16,318 bases of DNA, taken from NCBI GenBank assembly GCA_036939975.1, contig JALLPB010000400.1, positions 1 to 16,318 of the forward strand, in the 5' to 3' direction. Shown here piece by piece: positions 1-14,300 of this stretch. The translations under genes and the position numbers were made by a program. Numbering within the stretch: the stretch's first letter is position 1; each line of letters begins with the position of its first letter. The DNA is from Cyclostephanos tholiformis. Its lineage: Eukaryota; Bacillariophyta; Thalassiosirophyceae; Thalassiosirales; Thalassiosiraceae. The notes under the pieces were generated by a model. That model ran no database searches. It saw only the letters and a list, made by a program, of their open reading frames with translations, and was not told the DNA's origin.

Positions 1-2306
1 AAAAAAGAAAAAACCTACTATTCCTACGTAGAAAATCTACGGAGGGATAGTTTTTGTCCCGCCAGAACGGACTTAGCAGTTAAGCTGTTAATACTAAGGT
101 TATTGTCAAATTGGTTGTGCTGCTTTGGGATACATTGTAGCTGTGATCAATTTTCTCTTGTTCTAGAATGATACAAAAAGTCGGCGCTGTCCAGGGGAAC
201 CAAGTTTTGCAAAAGCAAGGTATATGAGCAATTTTCCCTACAATTAATAGTGTTATCATCCCGTCAACAAGCATAGCAACAACTCGGGTCACTCGGACCT
301 TGCCAAGTTTCTTTAGGTACTCAAAATGCCTCACCTTCTAGGATCCTTGTCAGTTGCATTGTAATTTGTCTGCCCTGTAGCCTTGTGAGGAGGCAGCACA
401 GACAACATCATAGCTTCCCTCAAGATTCTTTTGAAGAATTTTTTCCATACAATAAGATTGATCACAAACCCTTGCTGCAACAAACCAAATGGGTGCATAC
501 TGTCTCAAGAACTGACTCAGAGCCATAGGGAGCCAAAAATACCTATAGCTCAACCTGCCTTGTACTGTCATCTTTATATAGCATGAGTACCTGTGCCACA
601 TAAAGACAATTATGTCCCAATCATACTTTGATCTTCAGTAAAACCAAGTCAAGTACCTCGTGACAGAAGAGCAAACTAAGAAGCCATCATGCAAAAATGC
701 AAGGCAGTCACTCTGTGGATTACTGCAAGTGGTTGCTCCCTTCTTCTGCAATTCTGTGTTGAAATAATTATGCAGTTCAATGTCACTCATTTTTGACTTA
801 CTTTTTACATCCAACCTGACACACATGATCCTCCCGTCGACTTCTTCATTGTTTTTGTCATGCTCATTTTGTACTTCCTCTGGATCAGCATCGCTCTCTT
901 CCTCATAGGTAGCATTGTCAGCATTATCATCATCAAGGTTGTCAACATCAACGGATCCTTCTTTGCCATCAATGTCAACTTTGACACCGTAGAGTTCAAC
1001 ATCGACTTTCTCTGGGCCATAATATATGGCTGCAACTGATATGCCATCAACGTCATCCTCTTTAGGATTCAGCCTTCCTCGAGTGGACCGCTGGGTGATC
1101 CTCTCAAGGAAGGTGATGGTGGCTGCATCAGCAGGAGTGGCTGCTGCAATTATTCATCTTGAGTCAATCAACATGACACAACCCGGAGTTGTGATGGTAG
1201 TAGATACTTAAGAGTACTTAAAAGTAGATAGGTAGAGTTTTGGCAAGGAGTGAGCTGCACGAACCAACCAAAATTTTCATAACAGCTTTTTCTGACGAAA
1301 TCCTTTCTAACAGCAAGAAAGACAAGACAAAAACAAATCGAATTATGGGTAGGATTAAAAATGGGCCCAAAATGTTTTTAAAGCCAAATTTTGTCCATCA
1401 AGCCTTCCCACCAAAAGGACAGAAGCCCCCTTTTAGATTTACCAGTCTTATTTAATTCCTAATGTTTTTAATTTCCTGACAAATTTAGATAGATTTAGTG
1501 TATGGTTCTTAAACCCTGGTGGTTCTTATACCCCAGCGTATGGTACTAGATTACAAACTGAAAGGAAATGTCACTCACCTGCTCCTACCACTGAGATGGG
1601 TGGCTGTTGTACTCTTCATAATATGGTAGAGTCTATGATACTGCTAGGCATCTTTTTTAGCTGGGGCAAGGTAAGAGCAAAAGTATTACTTCCGTATAAG
1701 CTGGGAGACAAGCACCACCGGGAGTTAAGCACCAGACACTAAATCTATCTAAATTAGTCAGAAAATAAAAAAAGAGGAGGCATTAAATTGCAATGCCATG
1801 GGGTCATTTTCAGAAATCCCCGATGCAACTATTACATTCAGTGCAAAAATTTGCATTTTATAATAAATTGGGTGGACTCATGAAACTTACCGCAGCCCAA
1901 TTGACAAACGAAAAATGACACACTCAGGGGTTGGTGGTGTGAACGATATAGCTGTCACATCCTAGAACATGAGTTTGTGCTTATCTCCCAGCCTTGTAAA
2001 ACATCCACTAATTAAGTGTCTGTCATTTTTAGCATCAAGCTAAGCTTCTTCGAAGATCCCATGACTCTCTTGTGCAAACATTTCATGGTTTTCCAGTCTA
2101 ACCTGATCACTATTATTTTTTGAGATATCTTTATGTTGATTGTAAACAAAAGTGGTTTAAAAATGTTTGACGAACACAAGAGCAAGAAACACTCTGCCAA
2201 GACTAGAAATCAATTAGCATTGCACCGTTGGGGGACGACACCCCGACAGCTAGGACAGTTACAGAGTTCTTCCAAACATGATATTCAACTAAAATATATT
2301 TGGTAG

Positions 2307-5300
2307 TTAAGAGCCTGGTGCAGGTGCCACTCCATTCGTTTTTATGCAGCTGTAGTCTCTCAGAAAGAAGCGATGGTTCTTGAGATCAAACGCCTTGCCT
2401 CGAGGCGGATCATGGCCATTGACGAAGCCAAGCAGACTCAAAGAATTAAATACCCACATGCTGCCCTCGCGGCCACCGGAGCCGCTGTCATTCCAAATGC
2501 TCTTCACTTGTTTGCTCTCTGTACACCAATGTTTGCATACACATCGCATCATCCGAACGTCGGGGGGCTTATCTGTCTTTGTTCCAATGCAACCCAACGC
2601 CACGAAATCGTCGCTGGGAGGAACTGGCTCCCATGCATAGAAGGGGTTGGCTCCTTGCGTAATGCTCCAGACGAGGCGGTAACGTGCTGGGCGAGGGAGG
2701 TATCGATCGAGGACAAAAGGAAGCCAGCTGCTCCCCTGCACCCAGCTTCCGGTCGTGTCAGTTATCTCCAAAGTCAATCTAGGAATGCCATCTCTACTGG
2801 GATTGTCAAACCCGTTGCCTGCGTAATGACCCAAATACACATAAGCTCGGTTACTCTTGAAGGTAGATTTGTGATCAGCAGGTTCCCACACGCTGCCTTT
2901 CACGCGGCTCATACTTCCTTGGCTTTTCCAAACTAGGCTGAACTTTCCAACTATTTTCACCTTAATTTTTATGCCCGCAAGGACCGGAGCAGGAATGGCA
3001 AGCTTGTGCTGAGGACCAACGTCCTTTGGTGGTGGAGGGAGAGGGACTCCATTGTAAGTTGCAAGATTGGCCTCGCCTTCAGTCTCTTCCCAGCCCACAG
3101 CTTGTTTGAATTCTTCTAAGTTAATGAATCCATCTTTGTCCTTGTCAAGCTCCCTCATAAATTGCCTCAACAGCATAACATCTAGTTTTAGACCCAGCCA
3201 ATCCAAACCAGCCTGAAGCTCACTGCCAGATAGCATTCCATCACGGTTTTGATCGAAGGCGGCAAAGGCATCGCGCGCATACATGCCTCTAGACTTGAGA
3301 AGTGCAGTTATCCTGCCAACTGCGATTCTGTACTGCAGCACATTTTGTTCGTCTTGCACAGAGAATACTTTCTTCAGAGGAGTCCCGTTTGGATCTGTTT
3401 GTTTCCTCCTTCGGTTGCTCCTAACTTCCATGAAGAAGTTTCGTCTCTCGTCAATAGCTTCATCTTGCAATGCTCGTAGCAGCACGTTGACTTCCTTCGG
3501 CGTGAAGTTCACAGCACTATCAATGAAGCGATAGCAGGCCTGAGCAGTGGTGTGTTGATAGGGATTGGCCTCCTCAAAGCCGGCACTGGTGTCAAGGAGC
3601 GTTCTTTCTGTACGCAATGAAACCACCGCATCCGTCCCGGAAATAATTGGAACTTTGTACTGCCCATGAATGGCTAAACGCATACACTGTGCCTCAGCTA
3701 ACGACAGTGCAACATAGTAACGACCAGCCTGGATTTTGTATTGTACTTTTTGACCAAGCATTTGTTTCATCTCATCAAATGATACTGTGCCATTTGGGTC
3801 GAGGTTGATGCCAGCCAAGAATTTCTCCTTTTCCTTTTCATCATCACCAATCACATCTACCGCACTTAGAACCTCTTTCATCTCTGATACTTTGATGCGT
3901 TCCATCATCTTTCCATCCGAAGTCGAGAAAGCACGTTGGAGGATTCTCTCTTGTGCCAGTGAAAACGATTTTCCCGATGCCGCAACTTCGGTCAAACCTA
4001 TCTTTGATGGACAAAATTCCATTACCACAATAACATTCTTTAGCCGACGGTGTGTCTTGAGACCCCATCCTTTCTCATAATAGTTGTTGGACATGTAAAG
4101 ATATTCCGGAAACTTCAAAGAAGATGCCTTAGCAAATAAGCTGTTCTTAACCGAGAATTCAGAGGAAGGGAAGAATGACCGTTCCCAAGATTGCTCTTGA
4201 TAGTGTTGGCCTCGAACCTGCATGTTCTGCTTCGGCACAGAAAGACTGCTCACCTTCCATGGTGTAGGATTTTCGCCATCCCTGGTGTATTTCTTCTTCT
4301 TGGGCGCCTCATTCACAACCTCCTCCTCCTCCTCTTCTTCTTCCTCTTCCTCCTCTTCTTCCTCCTCCTCTTCTTGTTCCTGAAGCACCTCCTCTTCACT
4401 CACTTCTTCACGTTGCAAGATATGATCGCCACCATCATCATCTCCGGCCCCGTCATCAGAACTTGATAGAACACCTCGCTTGGCGATAGTCTCACTGTTC
4501 ACCAAAACCATTATTATTTTGTCAACCACTGCCTTGTCATAGTCATTCGTTATGAACTCTCGCGTTCGCTTCACAGTGTTGGTTAGAGTTTCAGACAAGA
4601 GAGTTGGCATTGGGATGCTGTTCTGAACATTGAAATCCAGTCGCTCAGTCATAACATCAAGACACTTCTGCAGTTTATCGATTCCGACGGACGTCTGAGC
4701 GTTACCTTGCAACACGCTTTGAATCGCAGCAATGTCGTCATTGAATAGTCTCCTAGATCCATCAAATAGTGCACCTAAATCAGCAGATATGTTCCCATGT
4801 CCCTTGGCAGCAGCTGCAATAGCAGCAATCTCTTTCACCCTCCCAGAAAATGCATATGCTGTGAGCTCTTTATACGCTGCGGTCAACAACATGAATGCCC
4901 TTTTCCTTATCACATTTTCCACAGATTGATGACAAAGTAACCTGAATTGCATATTCTCCGACTTCATCCCATTGAGAGTGAGCCAAGATGCAACATGAAC
5001 AAGTAGACTCTGCGAGACATGAGCTTGAATTGGTCCCAGTGAAAGCAAGTCGTTGCCATTGGATATTGATGCAATATGATGAGGGTTCGACCTGGCACCC
5101 ATAAGGAGACGAACATGTTTGTTAATGCGCTCCATTACCTCTGGTATGATGAAAATCTCTAGGGTTTGTCCTTGCCCGATTCCTCTCATTCTAAATGCTC
5201 CCTGCGCGTAGTCCCTAAATGTCATGTCCTTACCCAACGTGATTGCGGCCTTTGCATCAATACATTGGTGAATATCCATACCGGTTGTGTGGATTTGGTC

Positions 5301-8300
5301 ATAAAAGGAAAATCGACGATGAACCGGCACACCAGCTTGTTGAAGACGCACAGTATGCATTCCGTTTCGAAGTAGAATCATTTTCCGATCCCGGTGATCT
5401 AAGAAAACAACGCCATCGAAATCATTGGAGAGTCCATGAGTAAGCAGGTATCGCGCTACCTCATAGTTTGACATTCCTGTAATGAGTGCTCCCGTATCTA
5501 TCAGCACATGGAATTTAGGATTGCTCTTGATGATGCTGTCAAGTATCTTGGTGACGGACCAATCAGATCCTAGCAATCGAGTAGACATGATCCTATCCGA
5601 CGTCAAGTAATGATAAATCTTGCCATCGACACCATCGTCGTAGTGACACTGACCTAGCTCCTCTGGCAAGAGGTCAGACGGAGTCCCACTAAACCCAACT
5701 CGGCGGGAAAAGAGCATATCGCCGCCAAGGTCCTGACCAGATGCGGCAATCTTTTCCCCATGATGCTCAAGCACCAAAGGAAACACAAATGTGTCCAGGT
5801 AAAATTTTAACGCTAGGGGAGAAAACTTCAACAACTGGTAGGTAATACTCAAATGATTTTCGTCGCTCAAATCCAACAAATGTAGAGGCCAAATATCATC
5901 TGTTGGTCTGACACCTGTATAAGCTGGGGCGGCCAGAAAATCGGACTCTTCGTCTCCAAGTGCGACAGAATTTTCCAGCTTCTTTGGGCCTCTAACTTTT
6001 CCCCCAGCAGCTTCCACCCATGAAATCCATTTTAATGCTGATGGTCGCTTTTGGTACGGACCAAACTCTCCATCGAGCAAATCCCTCAACTCTTGTAGTA
6101 TGGTGACAAAATCCGTCATGCGGATGCCTTCGTAGCGATAAGCAGTAATGGTTAGGCCAATAACGACGTCTGGGTGCGAGAATTGACTTGCTCGGCTGGG
6201 CACGTCCTTTCCAACAAATGGCACAGCAGCCAGCCTCCTAGCCAAAGACATATTGGGATCGGTCTCTTCGGCAATTTTTACGTCCGCCTTCGACAAGAGC
6301 CCAAATGACACTCTGTTGATCTTTGACATGACATGAGGAATAAAATTATTGATCAGGTCGTGGCTAAGGTTAAGCAATTTCATGTATTCATCATCGAGGG
6401 CCACGGATACCGCTGAAGCAGCAGCCTTGTCCTGGAGAGGACCGTTTGCCATGTAAGAAAGTAAGTGTCTGTCTTCAATATTTGGTAGGCGCTTGCTCCT
6501 GAGATATAAGAGCTGCCATCGGACCAGCAACGGTTTGATCTCACGGTTGTAAAATTCTCTATCCAACATGACGATGTGGGGTGTGTGCTGCAACTTGTTC
6601 TCGTGGACACCTCGTTGGATAGTTGAGACAATGCTGTCAAGAATCGTGAGTGCTTCTCGACTGTCGGAGAAGTCCACAGACATCTTCTTTGATGAAGCAT
6701 AGAAAATAGCATCTAGCAAGTGCCATTGTGCGTCCCAACGTAGGCCAAGACCAAATTTATTGCTCTTGGTGAAATCAATCAAGGCTTTGTCTCCAATCGG
6801 CCAATTTAGTTCGCTCTTCAAAGGATGGAGCAACAAATCTACCTCATCCAGAAGGAGTACTCCCTCTTTGAATAATTTCAATATCTCTGTGCAGTAAAAA
6901 ACATCCTCGGGATTGACTGTCAACTGGGTAATAACACTCTGTTCTCTGAATCTCTGAGCAATACGAGATAGGAAAAAGCCGCCACTCTTCGGCTCCTTTC
7001 CTCCAGTCTTGGACCTTTCTAAGTGTCTCATCATTTCCACGAATTTAAGCATGAAAGATTTCACACTTGTGGGAGTTGCACAGATAATAGCCTTGCTATC
7101 CCTGGCCTTGCAAAGCTTCATGTACAAATCGCGGGTTATTGGAGTGCCTCGACTAAAGGAGAATGTAAAGACGGGTTTGCGAACGACGGCAGCAAACTTC
7201 TCACGCATAACACCCCGTGAAAAATCAAGGAGCGCATGAGGAACAACCTGTGTGACCAGACTTTTTCCATCTGCAAGAATCATTGCAAGGAGTGGGGCGA
7301 CAACAGTAGTTTTCCCAGCACCCATGATCATCTGATGACACATGGACTTCCCATTCTTCAACGCATGTAAAAATTTGTTCACGAGGATCACTTGACTCTT
7401 TCTCAGCATTAATGAGTAAGTGAACTCGAATACAAGGAACCTCGGATCGAATTCGACTGCAGTTGGAGATACTCTCATAAAGTGTCGCTCACATGTTAGA
7501 TCCGACGCTACTTTTGATGCCTGAAGAGATATCTCTTGGCACAACCGCTTCTGCTCCTCTGGAGTATTATTGCCGCTCACGCTACGTAACAGCTTTACGA
7601 GATGAGAAAGGCCTGCTAGGGCGCGATGGGACTGACCAATGCGGATTGAGGCCAACATCGCTACTACTGTCAAGCTATTCACTGTCTTGTATGCTGCAGC
7701 AGAGAGATATGGGTTGAGACTACGGATATCTTGCTCTGCGGTGGTTGATAAAATCGAAGCCACGAGATGCTCGAACCATACCGTCGGTTCACGTTCAGAG
7801 ACTTGACCAAGACGGAAACGCAAGAAATTGCATTCTTCCGAGACAGACCCTGGTGCGTCACTTCGTTCAACGCTCGTCGCGATAGCCAATGCTCTGGTCA
7901 TCAAATTTCCAAGTGACATGCGATCAAATTCCATCAGTCCATTGAGCGCCTTAATTAGGGCCCCCAGTTGAGATAATGCCAGCTTGAGGGTGGCAGGATT
8001 GGAGTGGAGGCTTTCAATGTCGGCCGGGGTGAATCCTATTAGATTTGGGGTCGTTGAGTTATTCGCAGAAAACGCGTACTTTTGGATATCAGTGCTAATC
8101 CTTTGGCTCGTAGCTTCTGAACAATGTGTGCGGGCAGCCTTCGACGCTGAAAGGTCAAATGGAACGTCTCCTGATATATTGGGCTCACGCAGCTGGCTTC
8201 GAGACAGGTTGACAACGAAAGTATCAAGCTTAATCGGGGCCAATGGCTTCGACGAAAATGCCTGAATCTGTGCCATTGGAATGTTGACCGCAGCACAATT

Positions 8301-11300
8301 CTGGATGTCTAAAGCGAAATTAGCTTGAGAATAATCTGACACCCGTGGAATAACCCAGAGACGGTAGTCAAAGAATGAGTTTGGCCGACGCAGTGTCATG
8401 ACAGCTGGTGATTGACTTTCGATGGAGGCGATTGGGAAGTTGAGCATGGACCTAATGGATTGCTTAGTCAAGAAAGTGTGAAGTTCATTTAGGATCCGAC
8501 TAACAGCATCTTTTCCTTGGAACATCCCCTTGAACTTCGATATGGCACTATCAATCTGAAACTTGGGAATATGGGGGTGGCTTGCCACGGCTGGATTCTC
8601 TGATAAGATACGTAGCGCGGACATTTCAGCACATTTTTGCTTGAAATCTGATGGGGGTACCAATCTCACAAGAATCCTTCCCCAATTATGAGTCTTGTCG
8701 TTTGGGTGAAGTTTGAACGCAACGGTGCCAACAAGCAGGTCATACATGAGAGGAAATCCATAACTGGCGGAAGTTATTTCTACGCCTTTGTCAATTGCAG
8801 CGTTTATGAATTCTAGAGCTCTCAGTCCACCAAACGCCACTTGATCCTGTGCAGTCATGAGCGATAAAGTAGGAAGGTTGATATATGCATTTGAGTTAGA
8901 AAAAGTATAGCGCACAAGCCAAACATACCTCTTCGGGCCTTGAGTATGCAGCCCCAAAAAGCTTTGACCCTATCATACAATTCTTGGGATTGTCTAAAAT
9001 GCTTGTATCAGCGCCATTATCGAAGTTGTCAATCACTGGCAGTTTATCGATTCCTACTTTAACAGATAGTGTCTTGCCGACAGGAAGAGTGCCGATGTTA
9101 CTGACTGCTGAAACATACGCAATTCGGTTCGACAATTCTGTTGGGAGACGATATCCAAGTGTCGGCGTACATATCTTCAGCAGAAGCAATTCCTCTTCAG
9201 TAGTGAGTCTGCATGCAGAGGAGACAAAATCATATTTCTTGACGTATTCTCTGGTAAAAATCAGAAGAGATCATGTGAGAACCAGGCCTGAATTGACATC
9301 GGTATTAAGAAAACAATATATCCCGCGCAACTCACCTCATTTCTTCAAATACACTCCATGGGCATTTCATTGCGCTGCTGTCGCCAAGCCCAACAGTAAC
9401 TGCCGAAAGCTTTAAACGACATGCATGAGCGTCGGGATGATTGTCATTCCCCAAGAATTCGAGCTGGTTGAAAATTTGAGCCTGGAAGAATTGAGAGTTG
9501 ATCATCATGTGAGCTCAAGACGGCCAAATGTGACCGGAAGTAAGACTGCAGTGAAATACAAATTGCTGCTTACCTCTTCTGGCGTAAGGTCTTCGCTGAC
9601 ACAAGATTCTACCATTTTATATACCTCTTGGTAAGCTCCAGTTATGAAGAACATAGTCATCAAATACATAGACGACGCCAAAGACGGAGTGATCAGGAAA
9701 GACTTGGAACTGTGAACAGGGTAAAGGTAGCAACGAATTTCACCCATATTATTGATCCACTCCTGATTCCTTCGATCGAGTAACACCTGGACTGACAAAT
9801 GAGACCCGTCGACGTGCAGACGCCTCGGGAGCGCACAGCCAGGAATCAGTACGAATAAATCGTTGTCCTCATTCTGAAGCACAATGAAGTGATCTATAGA
9901 ACCGAGTAGCTTCTCCACGAGCTCTCTGGCTTTGGTAGATGTCGCTATGTACAGGCCGTCATTGTCGTTACTGTACAGACGTTGCTCGACAGAACCATCA
10001 ATCTTTTCGATCCTCTTTGCCCTGAATGAAAGATTGACACGAGGAAGCTCTATCAAATCAATCGTGCATGCCTCCAGCACATTGGAAACTTCCGATTCAC
10101 TCCACACACAAACATGGGAAAGATTATCAAGTCTCGACAACAGTAATCCAATCTTCCTCAAGATTCCTCCCTGTGCAGTTGCAACATTCAAAAGAGTTAG
10201 GACAGGTCTATTTTTGTCAACATTTTCTGACTCCTCGTCTGAGTCAAGCACTGCAATCCTCTGCACAATTGCGTCAGCTGCGGTGTTGCAGAATCCACTG
10301 TTGTCCACGCCGTTGTGCTTAAAGAGTTTAATTTTCAGCCACGTTGACGATTCTGTATCTGCCCCTGTCAGAGCCGCATCAGTTTCGTCCTTCGTGTCCT
10401 TTCGAATCTCATACCCAACGATGTTGTCGTCTTCACTTTGCCAGAAAATGTACTTGTCTACCAAGCAAGCCGGGATTAGACCCGCCATGAATCTTGATGG
10501 AATAAATGTCTGGGTTCCCAACTTAGAGTTTAGTGCCCGGGTGATAATCAATGACGGCTCGGGGGAAACAGTTGTCATTGGCACGCCACCTGACATCGCT
10601 AAGACGCCCCCAACTCTGTCAGGGTAAGGTTCTCCAGAGACTTCATGCAGGCATAGCGACATGTTGGAGGTGTATTCGAGCGAGCGTAAATGCCGGCGAC
10701 CATATTCCTTCACGTTGAACACAGTCACACACGGAGGATTGTGCGAAACCACCACTTCCTTCAGAGTGTGAGTGAATGGAAAGTCTCCTTGCTGCGCGGG
10801 ATTCTCCATCCACCCCAACAAGTGCGCAAATGGTTTGTTTGACTGATCGTCTGGAGACATGTAGAGAGTGACGCCGGGGAGGATCAATGGGAGTTTTTCA
10901 AGAAGCACTTCGGCAATCCAAGTTTCTCGAGGGCCTAATTTGTTTGGAAACTGTCTCGTGTAGTTGCGATTCAAGGCACCCTTGATGTCGTGATAGTTTC
11001 GTTTATCAGGTGCCCAAGACATGACATCATAACGCTGTCCCACCAAACGCCAGTGATAGCGGTTAGTCGTATGTACGACTTCTGCACACGCAACATCTGT
11101 TGCCCCTGCAAGTGCAGTCCTACGGGTGTACTGGAAATCCTTGTGGCTCATAATGCTGGGGTCGAGTAACATCATTTTGTGGTTCTGAAGTGTGAACTCG
11201 GATATCTGAATGTTTACCTCAATCCCAACTTCCTTTGTCGTCACACGCAGCATCCAACTTTCAAAGTTCTCCCCTTGCTTCGGCTTGCGGTAGGATCCGT

Positions 11301-14300
11301 CGCGAAGTTTCTCATCTTCCGTGTCTGGGACAAATCGTCCGTAGCACGTGGAATGGCCGATACTATTCCATCTTCGTTGCTTCAACTCCTTCTTGTCCGT
11401 CCTCTCGGCTCTTGTTCCTGTCCCGGTGGCAACTCGCACGACTGCTTCCATTGCCGCATCCGCATCTTCCGGGTTGTTTTTCATGTACTGTAGGATGTGA
11501 TATCGTTTGCCCTGAATAATGTCAAATATTTCAGATTGGGCGATTTGAATAGATGGCGGGGGCTTGGATGGGTCCGAAGAATCGGCGAGATCGTCGTATG
11601 CCTTGTTACTGAAGCGGTGATTAATGGAAAGGTAGACCTGTGAGGTAAGGAGTACCGAAATCGAGCGGTAATTGAACTCTTCGAAGGTGTAATTCTTGAA
11701 CAAATAAATGAGATGGGCGTGGACCAAGTTGCACATATCAACGTTACTGCATCTGATTGGATCAATCCAGTACTCAAGCATTGGAATAACTTTGTCATCG
11801 AGAGTCTTTCGTAGATCCTTCATTGCCTTTTCCACCTTCCAAGTCTCCATAAATTCCAATCCCCTGGGCCTTGGTTGACCAGCGATGTTGCACTTCCGTA
11901 GCGCAAACTTAAGAAATCCCTCGATCCTGACGGCAAGACGAGCTGTGTATAGAATGAGCGGACCCGAACTCGAAGTTGCAACGTATTTCCCGACGTCCAT
12001 GTCCACAGCGCGATCCAACATTTTTATGACACAGGTAACGAGAACATCTGGCGACTTGGCAATCTCGTTGAACAGTGTCCCGAGTGGCGTGGACAGCAGA
12101 TGCTGCAGCTTTCTTTCATCCACAACGGGAATCTCTGTCACTTGCTCAAAGTAGTCAGATGGCTTCCACATTCCAGGCTCAAATAAGGCCGCATCGACGA
12201 TCAGCTGCAATGATTTAGTCTTCAACGCCACGAGACGACCTGTAATGTATGAGGTGATGAGCTATAATAAGCCAAGAAAATTAAAGAATGAGATGGCTTT
12301 GTTACCTACCCGGGTCACCGTTCGCGAAGAAGTCAAGAATGAGAGGAATACGGAGGTAAGGGACGGTGAAAAATTGTAGGAATCGTTCCGAGTCGGCGGG
12401 GGACAATACTCCTCCGAAAGTGGGAAGCTCTTCGTTAGTCAAGTGCAGAATGTCATCCTCATTTTTGACAGACACTGGCTTTGCTCTATGTTAAGTGCGT
12501 GTGTGCAAAAGAAAAGGTAGCAGTAGTGTGATGAATCAGTCAGAGCACATGAATCAAACCACAGTGCTAAATATATTCAGTATACGACTCACTTTCCCTT
12601 GATAAACTTCTCTCCACAGGAGTTCACAATATTTGTAGGATCCGCACAACTCAACTTGCCCCTCGCAACCTTCGACTTTGAGAACATGCTCAGGAAACTT
12701 GAAAATGCATTTTTCTGGTCGTCTTTTCCCGCGGCCAATGGATCGACGAATTCTTGGAGATGTCCCCTGAACGCCGTGACGTGATATTGCAGTGTTTTAT
12801 TCTCCTCTGAGATAGGCTTGACAGCCCACTTCAATGTTGCATCAGGGGGTAGCCAAATGTATCCCTCTTCCATGTCTGGAGTCGACGTCGCGCCACTAAC
12901 AGCATGCTTGAAGTGAAAAACGATATCCCTGAAGTACTCGAACTCCGGCAAGATTTCCATAATAGCGCCATTCTGACCAGAAATGAGCCGAGCCGCGTGC
13001 GTGGCCATGGCAGTTTCGGTGCAGGGATAGGGCCGGGGCAATGCCAGTTCGATGGACAAGTGATTAATCAATTCTAAGTCACCTCCGTGAGGGGTAAGGC
13101 TAACGTCGAAGTTGAATATCGTGGGGTTCCATGTGCCGTCATCCTTGATTGTCATGCCGCGCATGTAATCCAAACATTGGAATCTCAACGCTGTCAATTG
13201 GGGGTCGTAAATGGGTAGATTGCTTGCCAGACTTTCGAACGAGCCCGACTCGAATCCAAACGGCCTCGTTGGTCCCTCATTGAGCCCCGAATAGTGCAAA
13301 GAAAAGGGGGAGGGGTCGTCGACGCATTTCACGCGTGCGATCGCATCCGCGACGCATGACGCACAGGCAAACGCTGTGGTGCGTATTCCCACCAATCCAC
13401 GCGACTGCTGCACACTAGAAGTCGCGGCGCTATAGATGCGGCACATACGTCGGATAAGGAATAGCAGGTTCGTTTGAGTCTCCCTCCTCATAGGGCTCTT
13501 GCGCCAGAAGCAAATCGACGGGTCGAGGTGGGGCATGGGAAGGGTAACCGTCAGCGCGTACTGGGCGGCGCTAGCCACAAAGGCGGGCGCGTTCTTCACA
13601 AGACGACGCTGCTGCAGTAACAGACTGCAAGCGTGGCAGATGCGCAACAGGGACGAGGCGGCCGTATGGTAGTCAGTGGCGACGTCTGGCATTCCCTCGT
13701 CGGTGAGCACTGCCGGAATCAAGATGGGATCAGGTCGAGGATCGCCCTGGATGTTGTGGTGGAATTATAATATTATATGAGAGTGAAATGATACGGATTC
13801 ATACGAAACGAATAGCGCAAAACCGCAAAAACTCACCATGAGAGCCTTCACGACCTCCTCGTAATTGTCTCTCCTCAGCCTCCCGAAGAAAGGATGCGCC
13901 GCACTCCCCTCCGCAGCGCGTAAACTCTTGAGCAATCCCTTTTCAAACTGCTCGTCCCCTCCTCCCTCTGCTCCTCCGACCTGGTGCGTCGAATGCTGAT
14001 CCAACGGTCTCGAGCTCGCGATGCTCAGCTTGGCAAGTAGCTTATCTAGCAACTCCCACGTGTTGCTCAAAGCCAGACCCAGGGAGTTCATCATCGGTCC
14101 GGCCTCAGCTCCGCCATCTTTGTTCCCCGCCATCGCAAATTCCGCAGGGTCTAGCGTGCTCGCGTAATTCGCCAGGTTCCTCGCTGTCAGCTGTAGTATG
14201 CGCGAGTCTTCAGGGTCCATGCTTGACGGGCGTGCATCCTCGATGCCCCTGTACGCGATCTCGACGGCGGCTGTGCGCACGAGCAACGACGAGTAGCGTG